This document shows, in pieces, positions 1 through 6,372 of a stretch of 7,663 bases of DNA. How positions within the stretch are numbered: the first letter of the stretch is position 1; every line of letters begins with the position of its first letter. The notes under the pieces were generated by a model. The model ran no database searches, was not told the DNA's origin, and worked only from the letters and a program-made list of their open reading frames with translations. The translations under genes and the position numbers were made by a program. This DNA comes from Acidimicrobiia bacterium. GTDB taxonomy: Bacteria > Actinomycetota > Acidimicrobiia > Acidimicrobiales > Poriferisodalaceae. The stretch lies in assembly GCA_026983855.1 (NCBI GenBank), contig JALSTE010000711.1, positions 1-7,663 on the forward strand. Direction: 5' to 3'.

Positions 1-1230
1 GAACCCCAGATACGGCCTCAGGGGTTCGGGGATACGCCAGGTGCCGTCCGGTTCCTGGAGATTTTCGAACATGAACACCAGGGTGCGGGCGATGGCACAG
101 GCGGTCCCGTTGAGGGTGTGGAGCAGACGGCTGCCCTTCTCCTCCCTCATTCGCGTCCCCATCCGGCGGGCCGAGTAGTCGGTGTAGTTCGAACACGAGG
201 TGATCTCCCGGTACCGACCCTCCGATGGGAGCCAGACCTCCAGGTCGTATTTCTTGGCCGCCGCCGGGCCCAGGTCACCGGCCGCCACGTTGATCACCCG
301 GTAGGGGAGCCCCAGTTCCGAGACGATCTCCTCCTGCAGTTCCCGGAGAAGCTCCAACTCCTCCCAACTCCGGTCGGGATGGACGTAGGAGAACATCTCC
401 ACCTTGTCGAACTGGTGCACCCGGAAGATGCCCCGGGTGTCCTTCCCGTAGGTTCCGGCCTCCCGACGGAAACAGGTGGAGAATCCGACGTAGCGGGAGG
501 GCAGATCGACGGCGTCGATCCTCTCCCCCCGATGGAGACCGGCCAGCCCGACCTCGCTGGTCCCGGTGAGGAACAGGTCATCCCCCTCGATGGCGTACAC
601 CTGATTGCGATCAGTGGGGAAGAACCCGGCGTCGATCATCATCTCCTCCCGGACCAGTACCGGGGGAACCACGGGCACGAAACCCCGAGCCGCGAGCTTG
701 GTGAGGGTCCACTGCACGAGAGCGAACTCGACCTGGACCGCCGCCCCCATGAGGTAGGCGAATCGGCTGCCGCTGTTGCGAACGGCCCGCTCCGAGTCCA
801 CAAAGCCCATGTGCTCCCCGTAGGCGGCGTGGTCCATGGTGGGGGCTGGGGTCCTCTCGCCCACCTCCCTGACGGTCTCGAAGTTCTCCTCGCCACCGCT
901 CGGTACCGAGGGATGAGCCGGGTTGGGGATGGTGAGGCCCAGGCGCTCGACCTTCTCGGTCACCTCGGCGAGCTCTTGGCCCAGTTGGCCCAGCTCGGCC
1001 TTGATCCGTGAGGCCTCGGCGATCTTGGCGGGCCGTTCGGAGGGGTCGGCCTGACCGATCTCCCTGGATGCGGCGTTGGCCCGGGCCCTCAGGCCCTCGG
1101 TGCGGTGCATGAGATCGCGACGTCGGGCGTCGAGTTCCAGGAGCTCGGTGATGGCGGCCTCATCGGCCCCCTTGCGGACGGCCCCCGCCCGGTATTCCTC
1201 GTCGTCGCGGAGCAGAGTCAGGTCGATCAC
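1..1230 (-). CDS. serS: Seryl-tRNA synthetase (serine--tRNA ligase), C-terminus cut by window edge
   Basis: Cytoplasmic class II aminoacyl-tRNA synthetase that activates serine with ATP and charges tRNA-Ser (and tRNA-Sec where present). Reading the minus strand from a GTG at 1228-1230 gives 410 uninterrupted residues up to base 1. The N-terminal part (about residues 25-100) is rich in Arg, Glu, Leu and Ala, as expected for the long antiparallel coiled-coil arm that grips the tRNA variable arm. The catalytic domain follows: a motif 1 region ending near VVPPVLVR (187-194), the serine-binding TSEV loop (224-227), motif 2 from FRREAGT (254-260) through HQFDKVE (272-278), and motif 3 NGTACAIARTLV (374-385). 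The visible end, EPLRPYLGF, matches the usual family terminus, so only a few residues are likely missing. GTG is chosen because it yields the canonical start (M/V)IDL and there is no nearby in-frame ATG; no strong Shine-Dalgarno is visible. It is transcribed divergently from the ABC transporter pair. Confidence 0.97.
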   Translation of the reverse strand, partial: MIDLTLLRDDEEYRAGAVRKGADEAAITELLELDARRRDLMHRTEGLRARANAASREIGQADPSERPAKIAEASRIKAELGQLGQELAEVTEKVERLGLTIPNPAHPSVPSGGEENFETVREVGERTPAPTMDHAAYGEHMGFVDSERAVRNSGSRFAYLMGAAVQVEFALVQWTLTKLAARGFVPVVPPVLVREEMMIDAGFFPTDRNQVYAIEGDDLFLTGTSEVGLAGLHRGERIDAVDLPSRYVGFSTCFRREAGTYGKDTRGIFRVHQFDKVEMFSYVHPDRSWEELELLRELQEEIVSELGLPYRVINVAAGDLGPAAAKKYDLEVWLPSEGRYREITSCSNYTDYSARRMGTRMREEKGSRLLHTLNGTACAIARTLVFMFENLQEPDGTWRIPEPLRPYLGF

Positions 1231-1353
1231 ATCCCGAAAGGTACTGCCCGTGGGCTCAGAAGCGTGCCCATTTCGAACTCTGGTTTCACCCAATGCCCAT
1301 CGGGGACGGTCCGTGTACACCCCGGCCCGCCAACGGGACTACCGTCGTCTCCC
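1231..1353. promoter_or_regulatory. Divergent intergenic region between serS and the ABC transporter operon
   Basis: These 123 bases must carry the promoters for serS (leftward) and, unless it is read from elsewhere, the ABC pair (rightward). I could not identify convincing -35/-10 boxes in either direction. Visible structure is modest. TGGGC (1251-1255) and GCCCA (1266-1270) form a 5-bp inverted repeat with a 10-base loop, and a 7-base direct repeat TGCCCAT occurs at 1265-1271 and 1294-1300. The stretch TTTCGAAC near 1271-1278 contains the palindrome TTCGAA. I see no T-box riboswitch or tRNA-like fold. The regulatory role is inferred from gene arrangement only. Confidence 0.4.
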
Positions 1354-2337
1354 GTGCCCGCCATATCCGTTGAGAACCTGGTCGTCGCCTACGGTGCCCA
1401 CACCGCGGTCCATGATGTCTCGTTCACGGTCAGTCCCGGCGAGATCGTGGGTCTGCTCGGGGTGAACGGGGCGGGTAAGACGTCCACGGTGGAGGTGATC
1501 GAGGGATATCGACGGCCCACCGCGGGTCAGGTACGGGTTCTGGACCTGGATCCGGTCGCCGACCACGGATCGGTGGCGGCCCGGATGGGTGTTCTCCTCC
1601 AGGAGGACGCTCTCTACCCAGGGGCCCGACCCGAGGAACTCCTACGCCTGTTCGCCCATCTCTACGACACCGAGCCCGGGGAGGCCGACACCCTGATCGA
1701 GGCGGTGAAGTTGACCGACTCCCGGCACACCGCGGTCCGGAAGCTCTCCGGCGGGGAGAAGCGCCGTCTGGGGCTGGCCCTGGCCCTGATCGGTTCCCCC
1801 CCTGTCCTCATACTCGATGAACCCACCTCGGGTGTCGACGTGGCCGGGCGAAGGATCATCCGGGATCTGGTGAAGGCCCGGCGGGAGGCCGGGACGGCGG
1901 TCCTGCTCACCACCCACGAGTTGGATGAGGCCCAACGCATGGCCGACCGGCTGGTCATCATCCACGAGGGGCGGGTGATAGCCGAGGGATCGGTCGAGGA
2001 ACTCACGGCGGGGCGGATCGGCTCGGGGATCAGATTCCAGGCCCCGCCCGGCCTGCAGATATCCGAACTCGCCACCACCATCGGTGTCGCCGTCACCGAA
2101 CCCGAGCCCGGGTCCTACTTCGTGGCCGGAGAGGCCAATCCCGAACTGGTGGCCCGGATCACGGTCTGGATGGCCGAAAGGGGGGTCATGGTCGGCGACC
2201 TCAGGGCCGGCCGACACCATCTCGAGGACGTATTCCTCATGATCACCGATCAGGCCGAGACCGGGGAAACACCCAATCCACCACGCTCCTCTCCGCGGTC
2301 GCGACGATCGGGCCGGTCGGAAGGGACCCCCACATGA
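1354..2337 (+). CDS. ABC transporter ATP-binding protein, DrrA/CcmA-like (ABC-2 exporter family)
   Basis: Cytoplasmic ATPase subunit of a two-component ABC-2 type exporter; it would dimerise and drive the permease encoded immediately downstream. From a GTG at 1354 the product is 327 residues. Walker A is GVNGAGKT (36-43), the Q-loop glutamine is Q83, the signature is LSGGE (131-135), Walker B is VLILDE (151-156), the D-loop is SGVD (159-162) and the switch histidine is H188 in TTHELDEA. Walker A has Val where most relatives have Pro, and the signature ends in Glu rather than Gln; both are tolerated in this family. After about residue 215 comes a C-terminal domain typical of drug- and heme-type exporter ATPases, then a 25-residue tail rich in Pro, Ser and Arg. 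The open frame runs upstream to 1105, but that part overlaps serS and is not ABC-like. GTG 1354 is the first start giving PAISVENLVV, though no clear Shine-Dalgarno precedes it. Substrate cannot be read from the sequence. Confidence 0.92.
   Translation: MPAISVENLVVAYGAHTAVHDVSFTVSPGEIVGLLGVNGAGKTSTVEVIEGYRRPTAGQVRVLDLDPVADHGSVAARMGVLLQEDALYPGARPEELLRLFAHLYDTEPGEADTLIEAVKLTDSRHTAVRKLSGGEKRRLGLALALIGSPPVLILDEPTSGVDVAGRRIIRDLVKARREAGTAVLLTTHELDEAQRMADRLVIIHEGRVIAEGSVEELTAGRIGSGIRFQAPPGLQISELATTIGVAVTEPEPGSYFVAGEANPELVARITVWMAERGVMVGDLRAGRHHLEDVFLMITDQAETGETPNPPRSSPRSRRSGRSEGTPT
2319..2326 (+). promoter_or_regulatory. Ribosome binding site of the ABC permease gene
   Basis: GGAAGGGA lies 7 bases before the ATG at 2334, inside the last codons of the ATPase gene. 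With the ATGA stop/start overlap it suggests translational coupling of the two transporter subunits. Confidence 0.6.
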
Positions 2338-3077
2338 GCCTTCGACGCTGGCGGGCCCAGACCCGAATGGAACTGGCCCTGGTGAGCCGCAACGGCGAAT
2401 CACTGCTGCTGACCCTGGCCCTTCCGGTGATGATCCTGGTGTTCTTCTCGGTGGTCGACGTCCTGCCCACGGGATCGATCGGTGGAGACCCGGTGGATTT
2501 CCTCGCCCCGGGGGTGTTGGCCCTGGCCGTCATGTCCTCCGCCCTGGTGAACCTGGCGATCGGAACCGGATTCGACCGTCAGTACGGGGTGCTCAAGCGG
2601 CTGGGGGCCACACCCCTGACCCGCCTGGAGTTGCTGGCGGCCAAGGTGGCGGTGGTCCTGATCGTGGAGGCCGTACAACTCACGATCCTGGTACTGGTGG
2701 GGGTGGCCCTCGGATGGTCACCCGGAACCGGGCTGATTCTGGTGGTTCTGGGCTCACTGCTGGCCACGGTGGGGTTCGCCGGTATCGGACTCACCCTGGC
2801 CGGGACCCTGCCGGGCCTGGTCGCCCTGGCCGCCGCCAACGGTCTGTACTTCGTCCTGTTGTTGTCCTCGGGAATGATCATCCCCCTCGACGAACTCCCC
2901 GATTCGGCCCGCCCGCTGTTGAGGCTGCTGCCCTCAACCGCCCTGGCCGACATCGCCCACGGTGCGGTGGGGGTGAACAGCGGTCTGGGGGCCCGGCCCT
3001 GGCTGGTGCTGCTCGTCTGGGGACTGGTGGCACCCCTGGTGGCGGCTCGTTTGTTCACCTGGGAGCCGGCCCGCTAG
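2334..3077 (+). CDS. ABC-2 type transporter permease, six transmembrane helices
   Basis: Integral membrane subunit (247 residues) partnering the ATPase encoded directly upstream. The stop codon of the ATPase gene (2335-2337) overlaps this ATG (2334-2336) as ATGA. Hydrophobic segments at about 23-44, 56-78, 101-127, 132-157, 160-182 and 222-241 give the six-helix layout of the ABC-2 permease family (DrrB/CcmB-like half transporter). The cytoplasmic loop DRQYGVLKRLGATPLTR (81-97) between helices 2 and 3 is the usual amphipathic, Arg/Lys-rich segment thought to contact the ATPase. The segment SSGMIIPLDELPDSARPLL (178-196), followed by LLPSTALADIAHG, is the conserved family signature between helices 5 and 6. 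The family exports drugs, lipids, polysaccharide precursors or heme-related molecules; nothing here singles out one. A heme- or oxidase-related role suggested by the neighbouring cytochrome oxidase genes is weak, because those genes are convergent and not in the same operon. Confidence 0.93.
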   Translation: MSLRRWRAQTRMELALVSRNGESLLLTLALPVMILVFFSVVDVLPTGSIGGDPVDFLAPGVLALAVMSSALVNLAIGTGFDRQYGVLKRLGATPLTRLELLAAKVAVVLIVEAVQLTILVLVGVALGWSPGTGLILVVLGSLLATVGFAGIGLTLAGTLPGLVALAAANGLYFVLLLSSGMIIPLDELPDSARPLLRLLPSTALADIAHGAVGVNSGLGARPWLVLLVWGLVAPLVAARLFTWEPAR

Positions 3078-3176
3078 TCGTTCCCTCCCCGCGGTGGGTG
3101 AACGGTCCCGACCCCCCGCCTCGGGAATCCTCGGGTCGGACTCTCGGCCGCGCTGGGGTCGTCCGCGGACCAACGG

Positions 3177-3202
3177 TCCCACCCAGGGTCCCTCGGGTGG
3201 GA
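3177..3202. terminator. Candidate bidirectional terminator hairpin between convergent operons
   Basis: A perfect 8-bp stem, TCCCACCC with GGGTGGGA, surrounds a 10-base loop that itself contains the near-palindrome AGGGTCCCT. Its position between two converging transcription units supports a terminator role. Neither strand has a run of T after the stem, so it is not a classical intrinsic terminator; U-poor hairpins are commonly invoked in high-GC actinobacteria, but termination here is inferred. Confidence 0.5.
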
Positions 3203-3225
3203 ATCTCTCCCGGTCGGGCGGGTGA

Positions 3226-3247
3226 CCCGTCAGCGCCCACGGACGGG
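3226..3247 (-). terminator. Second candidate hairpin just after the ctaF stop codon
   Basis: CCCGTC and GACGGG form a perfect 6-bp stem with a 10-base loop, starting 14 bases beyond the ctaF stop on the minus strand. No T run follows. It could end the oxidase transcript alone or together with the stronger hairpin at 3177-3202. Confidence 0.35.
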
Positions 3248-3261
3248 CGGGGACGCCAACC

Positions 3262-3606
3262 CTAGAAGTACTCGAACGTCAGCAGTACCGGGATGAAGAT
3301 GGCCACGGCGCCCAGCAACCCGAGCATGAACAGTTTCGTGAACATCGGGTTGTCGAACTTCAGGTGCATGAAGACCGCCACCACGAATGCGAACTTCACG
3401 ATCATGAGAACGATGAGCATCGGGGTGGCGATCGAACCGAAGTCGATGAAGTAGGTGCTCACCTCGATCGCGGTGACCAGAGCCAGGAACAGGGCGATCT
3501 TGATGTAGCCCCAGTCGCTGTAGCCGTGGTCGGATCCGTGGTCCTCGGCGGGGGATCCTGCGGTGTTCACGTCCTCGGGTGAGGCCGCGACGGCTTCTGT
3601 GTTCAT
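3262..3606 (-). CDS. ctaF: Cytochrome c oxidase subunit IV (COX4_pro / caa3 subunit IV family)
   Basis: Small membrane subunit (114 residues) of the caa3-type oxidase; in this family it is thought to stabilise the core complex rather than carry redox centres. The first 30 or so residues are polar and acidic with several His, and would lie on the cytoplasmic side. Three hydrophobic helices follow at about 33-53, 60-81 and 92-112, the normal topology for the prokaryotic subunit IV family. The motif FMHLKFDNP (79-87) after helix 2 is the family hallmark. The ATG at 3604-3606 lies 10 bases after the ctaE stop, preceded only by a weak purine-rich GAGAGAG sequence, so translation may depend on coupling with ctaE. 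It is the last gene of the oxidase operon. The symbol follows the Bacillus usage; the actinobacterial protein also called CtaF is a different, longer protein. Confidence 0.9.
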   Translation of the reverse strand: MNTEAVAASPEDVNTAGSPAEDHGSDHGYSDWGYIKIALFLALVTAIEVSTYFIDFGSIATPMLIVLMIVKFAFVVAVFMHLKFDNPMFTKLFMLGLLGAVAIFIPVLLTFEYF

Positions 3607-3616
3607 CGGCTCTCTC

Positions 3617-4252
3617 TCAGGGGATCAGGTAGACGACGGTGAAGATGACGACCCAGACGATGTCGACGAAGTGCCAGTAGAGGCCCACGATCTCCACTGA
3701 CTCGGCGTTCTCCCGGGTCAGGTGTCCGGCCTTGGACAGGTACCACAGGGTGGCCAGCATCACGATGCCCAGGGTCACGTGGATACCGTGGAATCCGGTC
3801 AGGGTAAAGAAGGCCGAGCCCGAGATGTTGGTGGTGTATCCCAGGCCCTCCCGGTAGAAGACCGTGAACTCGTACACCTGCCCGGCGATGAACGTGGCCC
3901 CGAGGGCCGCGGTGGTGGCCAGCCACAGTCGGGTACGTTCCTGGTTGCCCCGGGCGATGGCACTCACCGCCAGCACCATGGTCATGGAGCTCATCAGCAG
4001 CACGAAGGAACTGACGGAGGTGAACGGGATGTCGAACAGGGTGCTGGCCTTCGGTCCTGAACCTGGGATCAGATCGGGCTTGTTGCGGTCCAGCAGGTAG
4101 GTGGAGATCAGGGAACCGAAGAGCAGGCACTCAGACCCGAGGAAGGCCCACATGGTGATCTTCACGTTGCTCAGCCCGGTGCTGGTGGGCATGTGCTCCA
4201 CCTCGTCCCACTCGGTGGGACCGTAGGCCGGGGCCACGGTGGTGTCAGCCAA
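3617..4252 (-). CDS. ctaE: Cytochrome c oxidase subunit III, TTG start
   Basis: Membrane core subunit III (211 residues) of the A1-type oxidase; it holds no metal but supports proton uptake and turnover stability of subunit I. The five-helix bacterial form is seen. MWAFLGSECLLFGSLI (34-49) carries the conserved Glu (E41), followed by AGQVYEF (123-129), TGFHGIHVTLG (152-162) and the diagnostic EIVGLYWHFVDIVW (187-200), ending shortly after in YLIP. The open frame extends to an ATG at 4336, but the extra 28 residues overlap the 3' end of ctaD, are Pro/Arg-rich and unlike the family. A TTG at 4250-4252 has a perfect AGGAGG six bases upstream and overlaps the ctaD stop by eight bases, so I take it as the start. 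Alternatives are a GTG at 4235-4237 and an ATG at 4190-4192, neither with as good a ribosome site. Translation is probably coupled to ctaD. Confidence 0.95.
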   Translation of the reverse strand: MADTTVAPAYGPTEWDEVEHMPTSTGLSNVKITMWAFLGSECLLFGSLISTYLLDRNKPDLIPGSGPKASTLFDIPFTSVSSFVLLMSSMTMVLAVSAIARGNQERTRLWLATTAALGATFIAGQVYEFTVFYREGLGYTTNISGSAFFTLTGFHGIHVTLGIVMLATLWYLSKAGHLTRENAESVEIVGLYWHFVDIVWVVIFTVVYLIP

Positions 4253-6290
4253 CGGGGGCCTCCTCGGGATCGCTGATGGATTCGGCCACCGAGTGGTCCT
4301 CGGCATCTTCGACGCTGGTGTCGACCGCCTCACCATCGCCGTCGTCGGTCGCCGGTGAGTCCTCCACCGGATGAGATTCTCCGCCGGGGGCGGTCGAGGG
4401 TTCCATGGCCCAGCCGTAGATGGCGATCAGGATCAGGCCCAGGCCCACGAAGGCCAGGGCCAGGTTGTAGATGAGGCCGAACCCGATGAGGGGGAATCCC
4501 GCCGCCAGGACCAGGGGCCAGTAGGAGGGGGACGGGAGGTGTGGATGCTGATCCCCGGCCTGGGCTATGTCGTCACCGCGGGCGATCTGGACCAGCTCCC
4601 CCTCGGCGTTCTTCTGATACTTGTGGTGCCAGAAGTCGTCGATCTGGGTGACGACCGGTACGTAATCGAAGTTGTGCTCGGGGGCCGGGGAGGGTATCGA
4701 CCATTCGATGGTGCGACCGTCCCAGGGGTCGGCGCCGGCGGGGGGCATGGTCTTGCGGCTGCGCAGGATGTTGTAGGCGAACACCAGCATCCCGACCAGG
4801 ATGATGTAGGCGCCGATGGTGGCCACGAGGTTCCAGAAGTCGAAGCCGAGGCCCGGCCCGTAGCGGTAGGTTCGCCGGGGAAGTCCCTGGAGCCCGAGGA
4901 TGTGCATGGGCCCGAAGGTGAGGTTGAACCCGATCAGGACCAGCCAGAAGTGCCACTTCCCCAAGCGCTCGTTGAGGCGGTGACCGAAGATCTTGGGCCA
5001 CCAGTAGTACATACCGCCGAAGAGTCCCATCAGGGCTCCACCGAAGAGCACGTAGTGGAAGTGGGCCACGATGAAGTAGCTGTCGGTCTGCTGGGTGTCA
5101 GCGGCGGCCATGGCGTGCATGACCCCGGACAGTCCCCCGATGGTGAACATCGCCACCAGGGACACGGAGAACATCATGGGAACGGTGAAACGGATGTTGC
5201 CTCCCCACATGGTGCCCACCCAGTTCAGGATCTTCACCCCGGTGGGAACGGCGATGAACATCGTGGTCAGGGAGAAGGCGGCCACGGAGACCGGCCCCAG
5301 ACCCGAGGCGAACATGTGGTGGGCCCACACCCCGAATCCCATGAACCCGATGGCCACACCGGAGAAGGCCACGAAGGGGTAACCGAACAGGGGCTTGCGG
5401 GAGAACACCGGGAGGGTCTCCGACACGATCCCGAACGAGGGCAGGATCAGGATGTACACCTCGGGATGCCCGAAGATCCAGAACAGGTGCTGCCACAGGA
5501 GGGGGTCGGCCCCGGCCTTGACATTGAAGAAGTTGGCACCGAACAACCGGTCCAGGGAGAGGAACACCAGGGCGATGGTGATGACCGGGAGGGAGAAGAG
5601 CAGCAGGAACTGCACCACGAGGGTCATCCACACGAAGATCGGCATCTTCATGAGGTTCATACCCGGGGCCCTCATGTTGAGGATGGTCGTGATGAGGTTC
5701 ACCGAACCCACCATGGAGCCGATTCCGGCGATCAACAGTCCCAGGGAGTAGTAGTCCACCCCGTTACCGGGGCTGAACGACAGACCGGAGTTCGGGGCGT
5801 AGCAGAACCAGCCACAGTCGGGGGCCCCGCTGGTGAGCCAGGAGATGTTGAGGAACACTCCGCCGAACACGAACAGCCACAGACCCAGGGCGTTGATGCG
5901 GGGGAACGCGACGTCACGGGCCCCGATCATCAGGGGCACCATGAAGTTCATGAACGCCGCGGTCAGGGGCATGATCACGAGGAACACCATCGTGATCCCG
6001 TGCATGGTGAACAACTGGTTGTAGAGATTGGCGCTCAGGACCGTGCCATTGGGAGTTGCGAGCTGGGTCCGCACCAGCAGGGCCTCGACACCACCCACGA
6101 AGAACCACAGCATGGCGACCGCGCCGTACATGATGCCGATCTTCTTGTGATCGACGGTGAACAGCCAGCTCCGCCAGCCGGTCTGGGCCGCGGGTCGGGC
6201 GAAGACACCGGTACCGCGGTCGGCCGGGACCACCACGGTCTCGGGAGCGGTTAGCTCCAGGAGCCTGGGCTCTTCCTCGACAATTGCCAT
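4245..6290 (-). CDS. ctaD: Cytochrome c oxidase subunit I (aa3/caa3 type) with C-terminal membrane extension
   Basis: Catalytic subunit: reduces O2 to water at the heme a3/CuB site and pumps protons across the cytoplasmic membrane. Of 681 residues, the first 510 or so form the twelve-helix core. Heme a ligands are H97 (MHGITMVF) and H412; heme a3 is bound by H410 (VAHFHYVLFGG). CuB ligands are H275, H324 and H325, with Y279 placed for the His-Tyr crosslink in GHPEVY (274-279). E277 in that motif and D126 mark an A1-type D-channel, and T350/K353 in AVPTGVK the K-channel. The protein is longer than a bare subunit I. After the core comes a soluble stretch (about 510-585), then SPSYWPLVLAAG (587-598) and two closely spaced hydrophobic helices (about 590-628), then an acidic tail of about 50 residues rich in Asp and Glu. 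The ATG at 6288-6290 has AGGAGA nine bases upstream. It lies 82 bases after ctaC and overlaps the ctaE start. Confidence 0.98.
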   Translation of the reverse strand: MAIVEEEPRLLELTAPETVVVPADRGTGVFARPAAQTGWRSWLFTVDHKKIGIMYGAVAMLWFFVGGVEALLVRTQLATPNGTVLSANLYNQLFTMHGITMVFLVIMPLTAAFMNFMVPLMIGARDVAFPRINALGLWLFVFGGVFLNISWLTSGAPDCGWFCYAPNSGLSFSPGNGVDYYSLGLLIAGIGSMVGSVNLITTILNMRAPGMNLMKMPIFVWMTLVVQFLLLFSLPVITIALVFLSLDRLFGANFFNVKAGADPLLWQHLFWIFGHPEVYILILPSFGIVSETLPVFSRKPLFGYPFVAFSGVAIGFMGFGVWAHHMFASGLGPVSVAAFSLTTMFIAVPTGVKILNWVGTMWGGNIRFTVPMMFSVSLVAMFTIGGLSGVMHAMAAADTQQTDSYFIVAHFHYVLFGGALMGLFGGMYYWWPKIFGHRLNERLGKWHFWLVLIGFNLTFGPMHILGLQGLPRRTYRYGPGLGFDFWNLVATIGAYIILVGMLVFAYNILRSRKTMPPAGADPWDGRTIEWSIPSPAPEHNFDYVPVVTQIDDFWHHKYQKNAEGELVQIARGDDIAQAGDQHPHLPSPSYWPLVLAAGFPLIGFGLIYNLALAFVGLGLILIAIYGWAMEPSTAPGGESHPVEDSPATDDGDGEAVDTSVEDAEDHSVAESISDPEEAPVG
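4259..4264 (-). promoter_or_regulatory. Shine-Dalgarno sequence that sets the TTG start of ctaE
   Basis: AGGAGG on the minus strand, within the last codons of ctaD and 6 bases before the TTG at 4252. Its perfect match and spacing decide the ctaE start in favour of TTG over the distant upstream ATG at 4336. Confidence 0.75.
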
Positions 6291-6372
6291 GTGTGCGTTT
6301 CTCCTGTGGGTCCGGGAGAGTTCGGGACCTCGGGGACTGGTGGGTATCCGGGGTGATGATGAGAGGGTCGGT
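6291..6372 (-). other. ctaC-ctaD spacer
   Basis: An 82-base gap, the longest inside the oxidase operon. Besides the ctaD ribosome site it holds only a short GGTCC/GGACC inverted repeat on the minus strand. No clear promoter or terminator is visible, so ctaC and ctaD are probably co-transcribed. Confidence 0.4.
6300..6305 (-). promoter_or_regulatory. Shine-Dalgarno sequence of ctaD
   Basis: AGGAGA on the minus strand, nine bases before the ATG at 6290. It supports that start and independent translation of ctaD from within the ctaC-ctaD spacer. Confidence 0.6.

Larger units (their letters stand above)
3078..3261. other. Convergent intergenic spacer with several inverted repeats
   Basis: This 184-base spacer lies between the stops of the ABC permease (plus) and ctaF (minus). 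I see no gene with plausible coding character in it. It contains three perfect G/C-rich inverted repeats: CCGACCC/GGGTCGG (3108-3114 and 3133-3139), TCCCACCC/GGGTGGGA (3177-3184 and 3195-3202) and CCCGTC/GACGGG (3226-3231 and 3242-3247). There is also the 10-base palindrome GTCCGCGGAC (3161-3170) and the short hairpin GGACC-AAC-GGTCC (3167-3179). The natural reading is that it terminates transcription arriving from both sides. Confidence 0.6.

Noticed and set aside
118..1011. Plus-strand open frame antisense to serS
   Set aside because: No recognisable domain; the minus strand in the same place encodes complete SerRS class II motifs.
1265..1292. tRNA T-arm-like sequence AGTTCGAA on the minus strand upstream of serS
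   Set aside because: The flanking bases cannot form the 5-bp T stem, and no acceptor, D or anticodon arms are present nearby.
1105..1353. N-terminal extension of the ABC ATPase frame
   Set aside because: The extension overlaps serS and its start region, has no ABC-family similarity, and a GTG at 1354 begins the protein exactly where family members begin.
2714..3265. Plus-strand open frame overlapping the permease end and the convergent spacer
   Set aside because: The product is Pro/Gly/Arg-rich with no domain, and the permease in the other frame is a well-formed six-helix protein.
4253..4336. N-terminal extension of ctaE to the ATG at 4336
   Set aside because: The 28 residues are Pro/Arg-rich, lie over the ctaD 3' end in another frame, and lack a ribosome site; TTG at 4252 has a perfect one.
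4371..6254. Very long plus-strand open frame (627 residues) antisense to ctaD
   Set aside because: Its product is a low-complexity Gly/His/Glu/Asp/Gln-rich string with no domain. It mirrors codon bias of the real ctaD gene, whose metal ligands and channel residues are all intact on the other strand. It is a high-GC shadow frame.
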